A DNA stretch of 64,000 bases from an uncultured OCS116 cluster bacterium (GCA_902633855.1 CACPHU010000001.1:62001-126000), one strand, 5' to 3'; shown: positions 31,120 through 42,776, numbered from the stretch's first letter. Numbers and translations are program-made. Notes: generated by a model not told the origin, from the sequence alone.

Positions 31120-31125
31120 TATAAT
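31120..31125 (+). promoter_or_regulatory. Perfect -10 box TATAAT just ahead of recF
   Basis: A consensus TATAAT is only nine bases before the recF ATG (31135), which would put the transcription start at or next to the start codon. No Shine-Dalgarno sequence is present between them and no good -35 hexamer at the usual distance. If used, it would make a leaderless recF mRNA. In this AT-rich sequence a chance match is quite possible. Confidence 0.35.
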
Positions 31126-31134
31126 ATATAATTT

Positions 31135-32301
31135 ATGGATAAAGTAGAAAAATCAGCTTCAAGTTTTGTTGATATTAGCAAGTTGAATCTGACAGATTTT
31201 CGAAATCATAGTTTTACATCAGTAGAAACTGATAAAAAATTTGTTGCTTTCGTCGGGAGAAATGGCTCGGGGAAAACAAACGTTATTGAGGCTATTTCAA
31301 TGTTTTCCTCTGGAAAAGGCTTAAGAGGCGCGCAATTATCTGAGCAATCAAACATCAAGGGGAACGGCGGATGGTCAATATTTATGGAGGTAAAAACAGC
31401 TAAGGGAATAACAAAATTAGGAACAGGCATCGGCAGCTCACAAATGATGGAAGGTAAAGCTAGGCAGTGCCGAGTGGATGGGAAATTTCTAAAAAGCTCT
31501 CGGGAATTTACCAATTATGTTGGGATCATTTGGCTTACACCCCAAATGGATAGACTTTTTATTGGGCAAAGAACAGACAGGAGAAAATTCTTTGATAAGT
31601 TAGTTTGTTTAATCGAACCCAGCCATGAGAAAAATATTAAAGACTATGATCGACTAATCATGCAAAGAAATAGGGTTCTGGTGGACATGGATGATAAGAA
31701 AAGTTGGCTTGATAAAATAGAGAAACAGATATCAAAAATTGCTGCAAACATACTTATATCACGCGAAATTGCAACAAATAGACTAAACAAAATTATGGAT
31801 GCAGAAGTAAAAAATAACTTATTTCCATCGGCTAAGATTGTTATGAGAGAGGAGCTTGGTGATATAAATACAAGATCATCAATGATAGAAATAGAAGCGC
31901 AGCTTCAAAAATTATTTTTTCAATCCCGCGTTAAAGATCGAGATACTTTTAGAACTAATGTAGGCCCTCACAGAACTGATTTTACGCTTTATTATAACAA
32001 GAATGATATGTACGCTGAGAACTGTTCGACTGGAGAACAAAAAAATCTTCTTGTTTCAGTGATTTTGGCTGAAGCAAGAGTATATCAAGAAATAAATAAT
32101 GGTATATCACCGATACTTCTATTAGATGAGATTACTGCCCATATGGATAATGAACGAGTTTCAAATTTATTTGAGCAGATTGGGGATATTGGTTCACAGA
32201 CTTGGTTAACAGGGACATCCGAACATTTGTTTGACTGCATAAGTGATAAAACAGACATATTTAATATTAATGATGGAAAACTAGATCACAATGCGGTCTA
32301 A
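31135..32301 (+). CDS. recF: DNA replication and repair protein RecF
   Basis: RecF is an SMC-like ATPase that loads RecA at gaps with RecO and RecR. The 388-residue protein has LTDFRNH near the start, Walker A FVGRNGSGKTNVIEAIS, the ABC-type signature STGEQKNLLVSV and Walker B ISPILLLDEITAHMD. It is followed by gyrB after 73 bases. In most bacteria the pair sits in dnaA-dnaN-recF-gyrB; here it follows grpE, so dnaA and dnaN are elsewhere. Confidence 0.95.
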   Translation: MDKVEKSASSFVDISKLNLTDFRNHSFTSVETDKKFVAFVGRNGSGKTNVIEAISMFSSGKGLRGAQLSEQSNIKGNGGWSIFMEVKTAKGITKLGTGIGSSQMMEGKARQCRVDGKFLKSSREFTNYVGIIWLTPQMDRLFIGQRTDRRKFFDKLVCLIEPSHEKNIKDYDRLIMQRNRVLVDMDDKKSWLDKIEKQISKIAANILISREIATNRLNKIMDAEVKNNLFPSAKIVMREELGDINTRSSMIEIEAQLQKLFFQSRVKDRDTFRTNVGPHRTDFTLYYNKNDMYAENCSTGEQKNLLVSVILAEARVYQEINNGISPILLLDEITAHMDNERVSNLFEQIGDIGSQTWLTGTSEHLFDCISDKTDIFNINDGKLDHNAV

Positions 32302-32353
32302 TCGATTAAAAACTTGCAGAATCACGTTTTTTTTTATCTAATATAAACATTGA

Positions 32354-34810
<2,457 letters not shown>

Positions 34811-34826
34811 TTATTAACCAATCAAC

Positions 34827-36020
34827 TTACAGTTCAATATATCCCATCCTGAAACTGTGCATTCTAACCGACTTATCTTTTTGTATATGAACTAATTCTC
34901 CAGTCTGAATACCAGCCTTATGGTCATTCGTTATGACATTGGGCTGAATAACAACCGTCATATTTTCTTTAAATGTGAATCCCTCATAACTGCTAGCCGG
35001 ACGACTTTTTGTCCCAAGTACTGGGTCTAAATAGCCACCCCCATAACCATGAATTAAGTCATCCCAGATTGAAAAGCTGCCATCCTCAATTTTAGAAGAG
35101 ACTGCATTGATATCTTCAATTGTTGTCCCATCTTTCAGAATTGAAAAAATAGTACTAAAGACCTCATCACCTACAGCGTGCAAGTCATTATACAGTGGAG
35201 TCATTTTTTTAAAGCCGATTGTTCTGAGTACCTGTCCAGGATAATTCCAAAAGTGGGAGCTTATCTCAGTTGTAATTATATCATTTTGTGTAATATTTTT
35301 GTTTGATGTATATTGATAAGGAACACAATTTTCTGGATTATCCATATCCGTGATTCCAAAGAAATTGATTATCTTGTGACCTCCATGTTTTAAATAACCG
35401 CACTGGGTTATCTGAGACATCTCGTGTTCATTAAGCCTCGGCTTTAAGTTTGAGACAATATTATTTATACCCTCGTCTGTGAGTGCAGCAGCAATTTTCA
35501 TCCATGATATTTCCTCATTACTTTTTATTGATCTCATCAAATTATAGTTTTTGGAGATATCAATGATTTTTATATTTTTTTGCTGAAGCTGGGTGATGTA
35601 GCTATATGGTAATCTCCCAATTATTCCTATGGTACTATTTTGACCGAGGTCATTTAGCATTTTAGGAAATATTTTATCTGCAAGTTGTCTTTGCCCCCAA
35701 AATAGTTTTGTTCTATTATTGACAAGTTTCTCAGCCATTGGGAGGTGATTGTAATGTTCGACATACAAATTTAAATTTTCATTTTCTTTAATCTCAACAA
35801 GAGCTTCTTGTGTTGTATGCCATCCTGTAAAATATTGTACAGCATTGCCTGAGCCAAGAGCTTCATATATGATAACTTTGTCTAATTTTTTTTGTTCAAT
35901 AACAGTCTCGATAAGGGAAAATCTTCTTTGATATTCTGCCTCACTAAAAACAGGGTATTTCTCTTTTAAAATTGCTTTACATGTATCATCAAGACCATTA
36001 ATAAATTTAGCATTATTCAT
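34827..36020 (-). CDS. M24-fold (creatinase/prolidase-like) protein with altered metal ligands
   Basis: A 397-residue protein with the pita-bread fold of aminopeptidase P, prolidase and creatinase: an N-terminal creatinase-type domain (about residues 30-160) and a C-terminal catalytic domain. Of the five usual dimetal ligands (Asp, Asp, His, Glu, Glu), the aligned residues appear to be Glu252 (TTEISSHFW), Gln263 (YPGQVLRT), His324 (LIHGYGGGY), Gln359 (TVVIQPNV) and Glu375 (QTGELVHI). Three differ, so two-metal peptidase chemistry is doubtful. A metal-free hydrolase like creatinase, or a one-metal enzyme, is more likely. It lies downstream of an SMP-30 gene on the same strand and probably shares its transcript; the substrate is unknown. 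Confidence 0.82.
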   Translation of the reverse strand: MNNAKFINGLDDTCKAILKEKYPVFSEAEYQRRFSLIETVIEQKKLDKVIIYEALGSGNAVQYFTGWHTTQEALVEIKENENLNLYVEHYNHLPMAEKLVNNRTKLFWGQRQLADKIFPKMLNDLGQNSTIGIIGRLPYSYITQLQQKNIKIIDISKNYNLMRSIKSNEEISWMKIAAALTDEGINNIVSNLKPRLNEHEMSQITQCGYLKHGGHKIINFFGITDMDNPENCVPYQYTSNKNITQNDIITTEISSHFWNYPGQVLRTIGFKKMTPLYNDLHAVGDEVFSTIFSILKDGTTIEDINAVSSKIEDGSFSIWDDLIHGYGGGYLDPVLGTKSRPASSYEGFTFKENMTVVIQPNVITNDHKAGIQTGELVHIQKDKSVRMHSFRMGYIEL

Positions 36021-36061
36021 TATTACACCAATATATCCCTATCAATATTTTTAGACTCTAA

Positions 36062-36982
36062 CTAAGATAATCCATATAAAAGTTTGCCCGCAACGGGTAA
36101 TGAAGCTCTCATTATCCTTCCGTTCATTGAGTCGGTTATATAGAGCGTTTTTCTATCTGGACCGCCAAACGCCGTATTTGTCATTAAACTGTGATTATCT
36201 GTATAAATAAGGTGTGTTGGCAGACAATTACTATCAAATCTCCAAACACCAACCCCTAGGTGATTCACAATCATTCCATCTTCAGAGTCCATTTCAAGTC
36301 CATCTGGTCCAGCATGCCCCCCAGATAACTGTATTGCAACACCGCTCTTGCTCACACTGTTGTCTGCCATCAGAGGCAGTCGCCATATTTGTTGAGACCT
36401 TGTTATAGCTACATATACTTGATTTTCTGAATTATTCACCGTAATACCATTTGGGCTCGGTGCATTCGTCACAAGTTTATGCAATTCACCACTGGCAGTA
36501 AGCCTAAATACCCTACCAGTTGGATCTATTATACCCGTCTGGCCTTGGTCAGTAAAATATAGATCCCCGTTTGATGTAAAGTGAAGATCATTTAGGCCTT
36601 TAAATCCCTCTGAATACATAGTCTCTATTATTGGCTCAATCGATCCTGAGTTTACGTCTAATTTCATTAAACCTTGTTTATAGCAGGCAATATAAGCGGA
36701 GCCATCTTTATGGAATTTTAATCCGTTTGGCCAACCATCATATTCGCAAACAATATCCCATTCACCGTCTGGAGATATCTTAAAAACTCTACCGAAAGGA
36801 ATATCTGTTACATACAGATTACCCTTTCTGTCAAAAGAGGGGCCTTCAAGAAATTGATTCACTTTTGCACCTTGTCTATTTGGGTTTGACCATGCCGTTT
36901 GTCTTGTATCCCTGTATTTTTCTGGTAGCTCAGTGAATACTTCAGCTTTTATTAGTTCTGGTTGATTAAACGGATTTAACAT
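36062..36982 (-). CDS. SMP-30/gluconolactonase-like beta-propeller hydrolase
   Basis: A 306-residue six-bladed beta-propeller of the SMP-30/gluconolactonase/LRE family, which usually hydrolyses sugar or other lactones with one divalent metal. The metal-ligand blocks are visible: FLEGPSFDRKGNLYVTD (Glu), FKGLNDLHFTSNGDLYFTD (Asn), PSPNGITVN (Asn) and AGPDGLEMDSEDG (Asp). There is no signal peptide, so it is cytoplasmic. It is divergent from the acyl-CoA operon across 128 bases and upstream of the M24-fold gene. It probably opens a lactone intermediate of the same catabolic route, but this is inference. Confidence 0.88.
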   Translation of the reverse strand: MLNPFNQPELIKAEVFTELPEKYRDTRQTAWSNPNRQGAKVNQFLEGPSFDRKGNLYVTDIPFGRVFKISPDGEWDIVCEYDGWPNGLKFHKDGSAYIACYKQGLMKLDVNSGSIEPIIETMYSEGFKGLNDLHFTSNGDLYFTDQGQTGIIDPTGRVFRLTASGELHKLVTNAPSPNGITVNNSENQVYVAITRSQQIWRLPLMADNSVSKSGVAIQLSGGHAGPDGLEMDSEDGMIVNHLGVGVWRFDSNCLPTHLIYTDNHSLMTNTAFGGPDRKTLYITDSMNGRIMRASLPVAGKLLYGLS

Positions 36983-37110
36983 TGAATTTCCTCATAGTAA
37001 GTTTTCTTGAGTTGAACATATTATAAAGTACCATATAAAATATTTTTCATTAAACATAGATTTTTTTTTATACATATATTAAATAATATAGATAATTATT
37101 TTTATTTTTT

Positions 37111-37560
37111 ATGTATAAAATTATGAGTAATGATGAGATTGAAATGGATCGTTCCAATTTTAGCGTAGACCATATTGCACATGCAGTTCCCAATATCGAA
37201 GACGCGGTAAGTCAATATAAAAGAGTTTTTGGCGCTAAAGTATCTGATGTCAAAATAATAGAAAAGCAAGACATTAAGATTGCGATGATATCTTTTGCAA
37301 ATTTAAAGATTGAGCTTATGGAACCTTTGAGTGTTAAATCCCCTATCGCTAATTATTTACGAAAAAATCCAAAAGGTGGATTACACCATTATTGTCTCGC
37401 TGTTAAGGATCTCAACCAGGCATATGCAGACCAAAAAGAAAAGAAAATAAATATCTTATCAGAACCAACAACAGGTTATCATGGAAGAAATTTATATTTT
37501 ATTCACCCAAGTGAGGTTTGCGGTGCGCTGATAGAGGTTGAAGAGCATGAAAAAGAATGA
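37111..37560 (+). CDS. VOC-family protein, methylmalonyl-CoA epimerase-like
   Basis: A 149-residue glyoxalase-fold protein resembling methylmalonyl-CoA epimerase: FSVDHIAHAVPNIEDAVSQY with the first metal His, KIELMEP with Glu, GGLHHYCLAVKDL with the second His, and CGALIEVEEHEKE with the last Glu. It heads a plus-strand operon of CoA-thioester enzymes, so epimerising or isomerising an acyl-CoA is likely, though a true methylmalonyl-CoA role would expect the mutase nearby, which is not seen. A second ATG at 37123 is an alternative start. Confidence 0.82.
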   Translation: MYKIMSNDEIEMDRSNFSVDHIAHAVPNIEDAVSQYKRVFGAKVSDVKIIEKQDIKIAMISFANLKIELMEPLSVKSPIANYLRKNPKGGLHHYCLAVKDLNQAYADQKEKKINILSEPTTGYHGRNLYFIHPSEVCGALIEVEEHEKE

Positions 37561-37605
37561 TAATTTTCATTTGTCAAAAATTTAATAAAATTAACTGAGG
37601 TAAAA

Positions 37606-38472
37606 ATGTCAAAAGCTGGTGGTGAATATAAAGAAGTATTATTTGAAATTAGAAACAAAGTCGCATGGATTTCAATAAATAGACCTGAAGTAAGAAATGC
37701 ATTCCGGGAGCAGACTCTCGATGAGCTAACTGACGCTGTACTATCTACGCGTAACGATCCATCAATCGTGTGTGTTGTAATTAATGGGGTCGGTGATAAG
37801 GCTTTCTCTGCAGGGGGTGATTTTCATGCAATGATGAGATTAGATTGGATCAACGCAGCGCACTGGAATGATCGCATGTTAGCGCTAGCGATGGCAATAA
37901 GAGGTTTACCAATACCAGTAGTTGCATCCGTTCATGGCTACTGCATGGGTGGTGGTCACGAGCTTGCACTTTGGTGTGATTTGGTTATTGCTGCGGATGA
38001 CGCAATATTCGGTCAAAGTGGTGCAGTAGTCGGGGCTTGTCCTACTGTTGGGGCAACTCAATATCTTCCACAACTAATTGGGTCAAGGTTAGCAAAGGAA
38101 ATGATTTTTATGGCAAGACGATTCACTGCAGAAGAAGCTGTAAGCATCGGATTAATCAATAAAGTGGTTCCGAAAGATAAGTTAGACGAAGAAACCCAAA
38201 AGTGGTGCGAGGGGCTTATCGAGAGAAGTGGTCAAACCATAAGGCAGACAAAGAAATCACTTAATCATGACTCTGATACATTATATGCAAGTTGGCAGCA
38301 TGGTATGGAACTTCTCGCTCATGTATGGGGTTCTGAAGAGTCTCTTGAAGGCATGAATGCATTTCTCGAAAAAAGGAAGCCGGACTTTCAGCAGTTCCGC
38401 GAAAGAAGAAAAGAAAATGTTGAGGCATACCTTGATGGTCTTGATAATGATGAAAACGAGAGACCTAACTAG
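37606..38472 (+). CDS. Enoyl-CoA hydratase/isomerase family protein (MenB/BadI-like)
   Basis: A 288-residue crotonase-fold enzyme. The oxyanion-hole segments are AFSAGGDFHAM and VHGYCMGGGHELALWCD. Instead of the usual hydratase Glu pair, the stretch FGQSGAVVGACPTVGATQYL resembles MenB and BadI (2-ketocyclohexanecarboxyl-CoA hydrolase), which do ring closure or ring opening by Dieckmann-type chemistry. A long C-terminal region (residues 235-288, Arg/Glu-rich) also fits that subgroup. It is 17 bases upstream of the CaiB-type transferase. The reaction is unassigned. Confidence 0.82.
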   Translation: MSKAGGEYKEVLFEIRNKVAWISINRPEVRNAFREQTLDELTDAVLSTRNDPSIVCVVINGVGDKAFSAGGDFHAMMRLDWINAAHWNDRMLALAMAIRGLPIPVVASVHGYCMGGGHELALWCDLVIAADDAIFGQSGAVVGACPTVGATQYLPQLIGSRLAKEMIFMARRFTAEEAVSIGLINKVVPKDKLDEETQKWCEGLIERSGQTIRQTKKSLNHDSDTLYASWQHGMELLAHVWGSEESLEGMNAFLEKRKPDFQQFRERRKENVEAYLDGLDNDENERPN

Positions 38473-38489
38473 CACAAAAAGGACAATTT

Positions 38490-39689
38490 ATGGCTAAAAA
38501 AGAACAAGGCCCTTTAACTGGCATTAAGGTGCTAGACTTAAGTAGAATATTGGCGGGCCCATTTTGTACTATGAATCTTGGCGATATGGGTGCAGAAATC
38601 ATCAAGATTGAGCAACCCGGAAAAGGTGATGACACAAGAGCGTGGGGCCCTCCATTTGCAGGGAGTGAAGCTGCATATTTCCTCGGTATTAACAGAAATA
38701 AAAAAAGTGTGACATTAAACTTAAAATCTGAGGAAGGTATCGACATCCTTAAACGACTACTCAAGGAAGCTGACGTGCTGATAGAAAATTTTAAGTATGG
38801 CACAATGGATAGCTATGGGATCAGTGACGAATGGAGAGAGAAAGAAGCGCCTCAGCTCATACATTGCCAGATTACGGGATATGGTGGTAGAGGTCCAAGA
38901 GGCAAAAGACCGGGGTATGACTTTCTACTTCAAGCTGAAAGTGGACTGATGAGTATCACAGGTGAAGAAAATGGAGAACCGATGAAAGTTGGTGTTGCAT
39001 TAGTTGATATATGTACAGGGATGAATGCAACAATATCTATTTTGGGAGCATTAAATTCCAGATACAACACTGGTAAAGGGCAAAAAGTAGAGACCAGCTT
39101 GTATGCAACCAGCATTTCGATGTTAGTTAATGTTGCGGCTAATCACCTTGTTAGCGGCAAGCCAGCAAGACGATTTGGAAATGGGCATCCAAATATCGTA
39201 CCCTACAGGACTTTTGAGGCGAAAGATGGTAGTATTGCCATCGCTGTTGGAAATGATACTCAGTTTGCAAAATTTGCCGCATGTTTGAACAAAGAAGAGT
39301 GGGCAACAGATACAAGGTTCACTAAAAATGCTGATCGAGTAATAAACAGACAATTAATCGATCAAGAAATACAAAATGTTATTGCAAACAAAACAGTTAC
39401 AGAATGGCTTGAGAAGCTATTGAGTTCAGATATACCTGCAAGTGCTGTGAATTCTGTTGAAAGTGCACTGGCAGATGAACAGACTATAGCCAATGACATG
39501 GTTGTAAATATAGAGCATTCAGAAGCCGGAACACTCAAGATGTTGGGTGTCCCATATAGATTCTCTGACACACCAGCTCAGATAGATAAAGCGCCACCAC
39601 TTCTTGGAGAAGATAATAATGATGTTTTATCCCCCCTTGGATACGACGAAGAGTATATAAAAGAACTTCATACAAAGAACGTTATTTAA
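38490..39689 (+). CDS. CaiB/BaiF (family III) CoA-transferase
   Basis: A 399-residue family III CoA-transferase, which moves CoA between carboxylic acids through an aspartyl-CoA intermediate. Seen: GIKVLDLSRILAGPFCTMNLGDMGAEIIKIE at the N-terminus (shown in part here as LDLSRILAGPF), WGPPFAGSEAAYFLGINRNK, and the catalytic region PGYDFLLQAESGLMSITGE with the nucleophilic Asp. It lies between the crotonase-fold gene and the two-subunit CoA-transferase and probably activates the pathway's entry acid by using succinyl-CoA or another donor. The donor and acceptor are not known. Confidence 0.92.
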   Translation: MAKKEQGPLTGIKVLDLSRILAGPFCTMNLGDMGAEIIKIEQPGKGDDTRAWGPPFAGSEAAYFLGINRNKKSVTLNLKSEEGIDILKRLLKEADVLIENFKYGTMDSYGISDEWREKEAPQLIHCQITGYGGRGPRGKRPGYDFLLQAESGLMSITGEENGEPMKVGVALVDICTGMNATISILGALNSRYNTGKGQKVETSLYATSISMLVNVAANHLVSGKPARRFGNGHPNIVPYRTFEAKDGSIAIAVGNDTQFAKFAACLNKEEWATDTRFTKNADRVINRQLIDQEIQNVIANKTVTEWLEKLLSSDIPASAVNSVESALADEQTIANDMVVNIEHSEAGTLKMLGVPYRFSDTPAQIDKAPPLLGEDNNDVLSPLGYDEEYIKELHTKNVI

Positions 39690-39702
39690 AAATCAAATTT
39701 TT

Positions 39703-40596
39703 ATGATTGATAAAACTTCAACAGTACAAGACGCAATAAAGAATAATGTAAATGCTGGAGATAACGTATTTATTGGCGGCTTTGGTCACTTAATACCATT
39801 TTATCTATCCCATGAGCTAATTCGTCAAAAAATACTAGATTTAACCATTTGCCGATCGGGAGCCGATATTTTATTCGACCAATTAATAGCATCTGAAATT
39901 GTAAAAAAAGTAATCTTTGGTTATGTTGGAAATCCAACTGTTGGTCTGTCGCACTCATTCAGTAGAGCATACAAAAAAAAATCAATAGAAATTGAAGAGT
40001 GGACAAACCAGTCGATCATAATGAGATTACATGCGGCAAGGATGGGTATTAGTTTTATCCCATCGAAGATTCTTCAGATTGGTGATAAGCCAAGTAATAT
40101 TGGTCATCTAAAACAAGTTACATGTCCATACACAAATCACAAATTTTCAGCAATTCCTGCACTAAAGCCTGACACTGCACTCATACACGCACAATGCGCT
40201 GATAAGTACGGAAACATTCAAATGTGGGGCATTGATGGTGATACTATTGAAGGGGCACTGGCATCAGATAAGATTATTGTAAGTGTAGAAAAAATTATTA
40301 GTAATTCAAAGATAAAAGAGGCACCAGAAAAAACAGTTATACCATCACACAGAGTTTCTAATATTATTGAACTTCCATGGGGTGCATACCCATCATACGT
40401 TTCGGGCTTTTATTCAAGGGATGATGATCATTATATCGAATATGATACAACATCAAGAGATGAGGATAAACTATCTAGCTACCTTAAAAATTGGGTTCAT
40501 GATGCTAGAAATATACAAGAATATAAGAAGTTAATTGGAAGTACAAAAATCAAAGAGCTTGAAGAGGGTCTGTGTGGAGTAAAAAATGAAGATTGA
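39703..40596 (+). CDS. Family I CoA-transferase, subunit A (glutaconate CoA-transferase/IpdA-like)
   Basis: A 297-residue subunit of a family I CoA-transferase, related to GctA and IpdA: AGDNVFIGGFGHLIPFYLSHELIR near the N-terminus, YVGNPTVGLSHSFSRAY, SAIPALKPDTALIHAQCADKYGNIQMWG. Its length fits the two-gene GctA/GctB or IpdA/IpdB type rather than the short acetoacetate type. The gene begins 13 bases after the CaiB-type gene and overlaps subunit B by 11 bases. The B subunit keeps the catalytic Glu, which favours a transferase over an IpdAB-type hydrolase. Confidence 0.88.
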   Translation: MIDKTSTVQDAIKNNVNAGDNVFIGGFGHLIPFYLSHELIRQKILDLTICRSGADILFDQLIASEIVKKVIFGYVGNPTVGLSHSFSRAYKKKSIEIEEWTNQSIIMRLHAARMGISFIPSKILQIGDKPSNIGHLKQVTCPYTNHKFSAIPALKPDTALIHAQCADKYGNIQMWGIDGDTIEGALASDKIIVSVEKIISNSKIKEAPEKTVIPSHRVSNIIELPWGAYPSYVSGFYSRDDDHYIEYDTTSRDEDKLSSYLKNWVHDARNIQEYKKLIGSTKIKELEEGLCGVKNED

Positions 40597-41326
40597 CTAT
40601 AGAGAATACAGCCCAAATCAGAGGATTGCAATAATTGCAGCATCCGAACTTGTGGGGTATAAGTCCTGTTTTGTTGGAATTGGTATCCCATCGGACGCAG
40701 CATGCTTGGCAAAACTCAGTGTCGAACCAAAGCTCAATCTTATTTATGAGTCAGGCGCAGTTGGTGCTCTGCCGCGTTCTAAATCTTATTCAACTGCTAG
40801 TCCATCAATCGCACATGGTGCAGATATGATAACAGATAGCCTCTCCGTGTTTTCAGATTTGCAGGCCGGTAGAATAGATGTTGGTTTACTATCTGCAGCA
40901 CAAATCGATAAATATGGAAACTTAAATTCAACCGTTATTGGAGACTATGATGATCCAAAAATAAGGATGGTCGGGTCGGGCGGAGCGCATGATATTGCAT
41001 GTTTAATACCAAATTTAATTATTCTGATGCCTCATGATCCGAGGCGGTTTGTTGACACTGTTGATTTTGCAACGAGCCCGGGCTCTGGACGGGATATTAA
41101 GAAAATTAGAGACCAATTAAATTTGGCAGAAGGTCCGTCAATTCTTATAACAGATAAAGCAAAATTTATTATGTCGGACGAAGGTTGGTTGCTGCATAGT
41201 ATACTTGATAATTTTACCTTTGCAGAGGCAACTGAAGGATTACCATGGTCATTAAAATCACCTATTTCCGGTCCAATTGAGACAGATCCAATGATAATTT
41301 CCGCATTGGCGCAAATCAATTATTAA
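40586..41326 (+). CDS. Family I CoA-transferase, subunit B (GctB-like, catalytic Glu present)
   Basis: The 246-residue beta subunit of the same heteromeric enzyme. The segment LIYESGAVGALPRS aligns with the GctB region that holds the thioester-forming Glu, here Glu55; the IpdB hydrolase subunit lacks this residue. Further family blocks are GLLSAAQIDKYGNLNSTVIGDYDDPKIRMVGSGGAHDIA (given in part) and PHDPRRFVDTVDFATSPG. It converges on the aminotransferase gene with the stops overlapping by 11 bases. Confidence 0.9.
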   Translation: MKIDYREYSPNQRIAIIAASELVGYKSCFVGIGIPSDAACLAKLSVEPKLNLIYESGAVGALPRSKSYSTASPSIAHGADMITDSLSVFSDLQAGRIDVGLLSAAQIDKYGNLNSTVIGDYDDPKIRMVGSGGAHDIACLIPNLIILMPHDPRRFVDTVDFATSPGSGRDIKKIRDQLNLAEGPSILITDKAKFIMSDEGWLLHSILDNFTFAEATEGLPWSLKSPISGPIETDPMIISALAQINY

Positions 41327-42686
41327 CTACTTCATTTACACTTTGAAGGGTTACATCGAGTATAGTGTCAATTTCATCATTACTGATACAGAAAGCAGGT
41401 GCAAAACCAATTGTATCACCTGCTGGCATTGCTCGAGCCAAAATGCCATTTCTTGCCATCCTCGTTACTATCTCTTGAGATAATTGTCCCTGTTTTTCAA
41501 AAAATTTCCTATTTTTTTTATCTTTTACAAGCTCGATAGCAGACAGTAATCCAATTCCCCTTACATCACCTATTTGCGGGTGATCTTGAAATTTCTCTTT
41601 TAGTTTGAAATTAAAGTATTCGGATATGTCCTTACCTTTTTTAATAAGTTGATGATTATCTATATGATTTAAATTTGCGACTCCAGCTGCACAAGATATT
41701 GGGTGGGCAGAATAGGTAGAACCATGTGTCCAAACTCCGTATTTATCAGTTGCATCCCTTATTACATTGGATATTTTTTCTGATAATATAGACCCTGATA
41801 GTGGAGAGTATGCCGAGGTAATTCCTTTGGCGACAGTGATCATATCAGCTTCGATCCCAAAATAATCAACACCAAACATTTTTCCTAGTCTGCCGAAGCC
41901 GGTCACAACCTCATCTGATATAAGCGCAACATCATATTTTTCTAAGACATTTTTAATTCTTGGCCAGTAATTATATGGTGGAGGTACCAGTCCACCATTT
42001 CCAATAACAGGCTCAGCAATGAACCCAGCTACAGTATCTGGATTTTCTTTTAAAATTAGCTCTTCGAGCTGCTCCGCGCAGAATTGGGAATATTCATCTT
42101 CTGTTTGATCGAGATCAGCTCTGTGGAAATAAAATGCTGGCTCCGTATGAAGTATTCCCTTGATAGGTAAATCATAATTGAAATGATATGTTTCAATACC
42201 TGTAAGGCTACCTGTAAAAATACTTGCTCCGTGGTATCCACCCTTCCTCGATATTATTTTCTTTTTTTTTGTGCGATCGATAAGATTGTTGTAATACCAC
42301 AATAATTTTATATTTGTGTCATTAGCGTCGGAGCCAGATAAACCAAAATATATTTTTTTCATGTTATTTGGTGCCCTCTCAATAACCATGTCAGATAATT
42401 TGATTGAAGCCTCAGTGGCATTTCCATAATAACAATGATAATATGCAAGCTCTTCAGCTTGTTTTTTAATCGCGTCAATAATATCTGCACAACCATAACC
42501 AACATTTACACAATACAGACCAGAAAAAGCGTCTATGAATGAGTTACCTTGGGCATCTATTATCTCTACACCCCTTGCAGTTTTCATGACTCTATTATCG
42601 ATTTCACCGCGTTCAAATTTTGCGAGATGAGTCATAGGGTGGATAAGATATTCTCTATCTATTTTTTCGTATTTGTTTAAATTCAT
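41316..42686 (-). CDS. Class III PLP-dependent aminotransferase
   Basis: A 456-residue class III (omega-type) aminotransferase. The PLP-binding region is TVAKGITSAYSPLSG with the Schiff-base Lys, the upstream cofactor Asp is in DVALISDEVVTGFGRLG, and SGSDANDTNIKLLWYYNN and GYHGASIFTGSLTG hold the phosphate-binding and stacking residues. Such enzymes act on omega-amino acids, polyamines, taurine or beta-alanine with pyruvate or oxoglutarate as acceptor. It is convergent with the CoA-transferase operon and divergent from an NTF2-like gene; the amine donor is not evident. Confidence 0.93.
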   Translation of the reverse strand: MNLNKYEKIDREYLIHPMTHLAKFERGEIDNRVMKTARGVEIIDAQGNSFIDAFSGLYCVNVGYGCADIIDAIKKQAEELAYYHCYYGNATEASIKLSDMVIERAPNNMKKIYFGLSGSDANDTNIKLLWYYNNLIDRTKKKKIISRKGGYHGASIFTGSLTGIETYHFNYDLPIKGILHTEPAFYFHRADLDQTEDEYSQFCAEQLEELILKENPDTVAGFIAEPVIGNGGLVPPPYNYWPRIKNVLEKYDVALISDEVVTGFGRLGKMFGVDYFGIEADMITVAKGITSAYSPLSGSILSEKISNVIRDATDKYGVWTHGSTYSAHPISCAAGVANLNHIDNHQLIKKGKDISEYFNFKLKEKFQDHPQIGDVRGIGLLSAIELVKDKKNRKFFEKQGQLSQEIVTRMARNGILARAMPAGDTIGFAPAFCISNDEIDTILDVTLQSVNEVVNN

Positions 42687-42776
42687 TGTTGTGTTAATGT
42701 TTATAGTGAAAATTACACCTTAATACGTATGTGTAAATCTTTCAATATTTGATAAATAAATTAAAGGAATATAGTT

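Noticed and set aside
40586-41326. Assignment of the family I CoA-transferase pair as IpdAB steroid-ring hydrolase
   Set aside because: The B subunit retains the YESG catalytic Glu of true CoA-transferases, which IpdB lacks.
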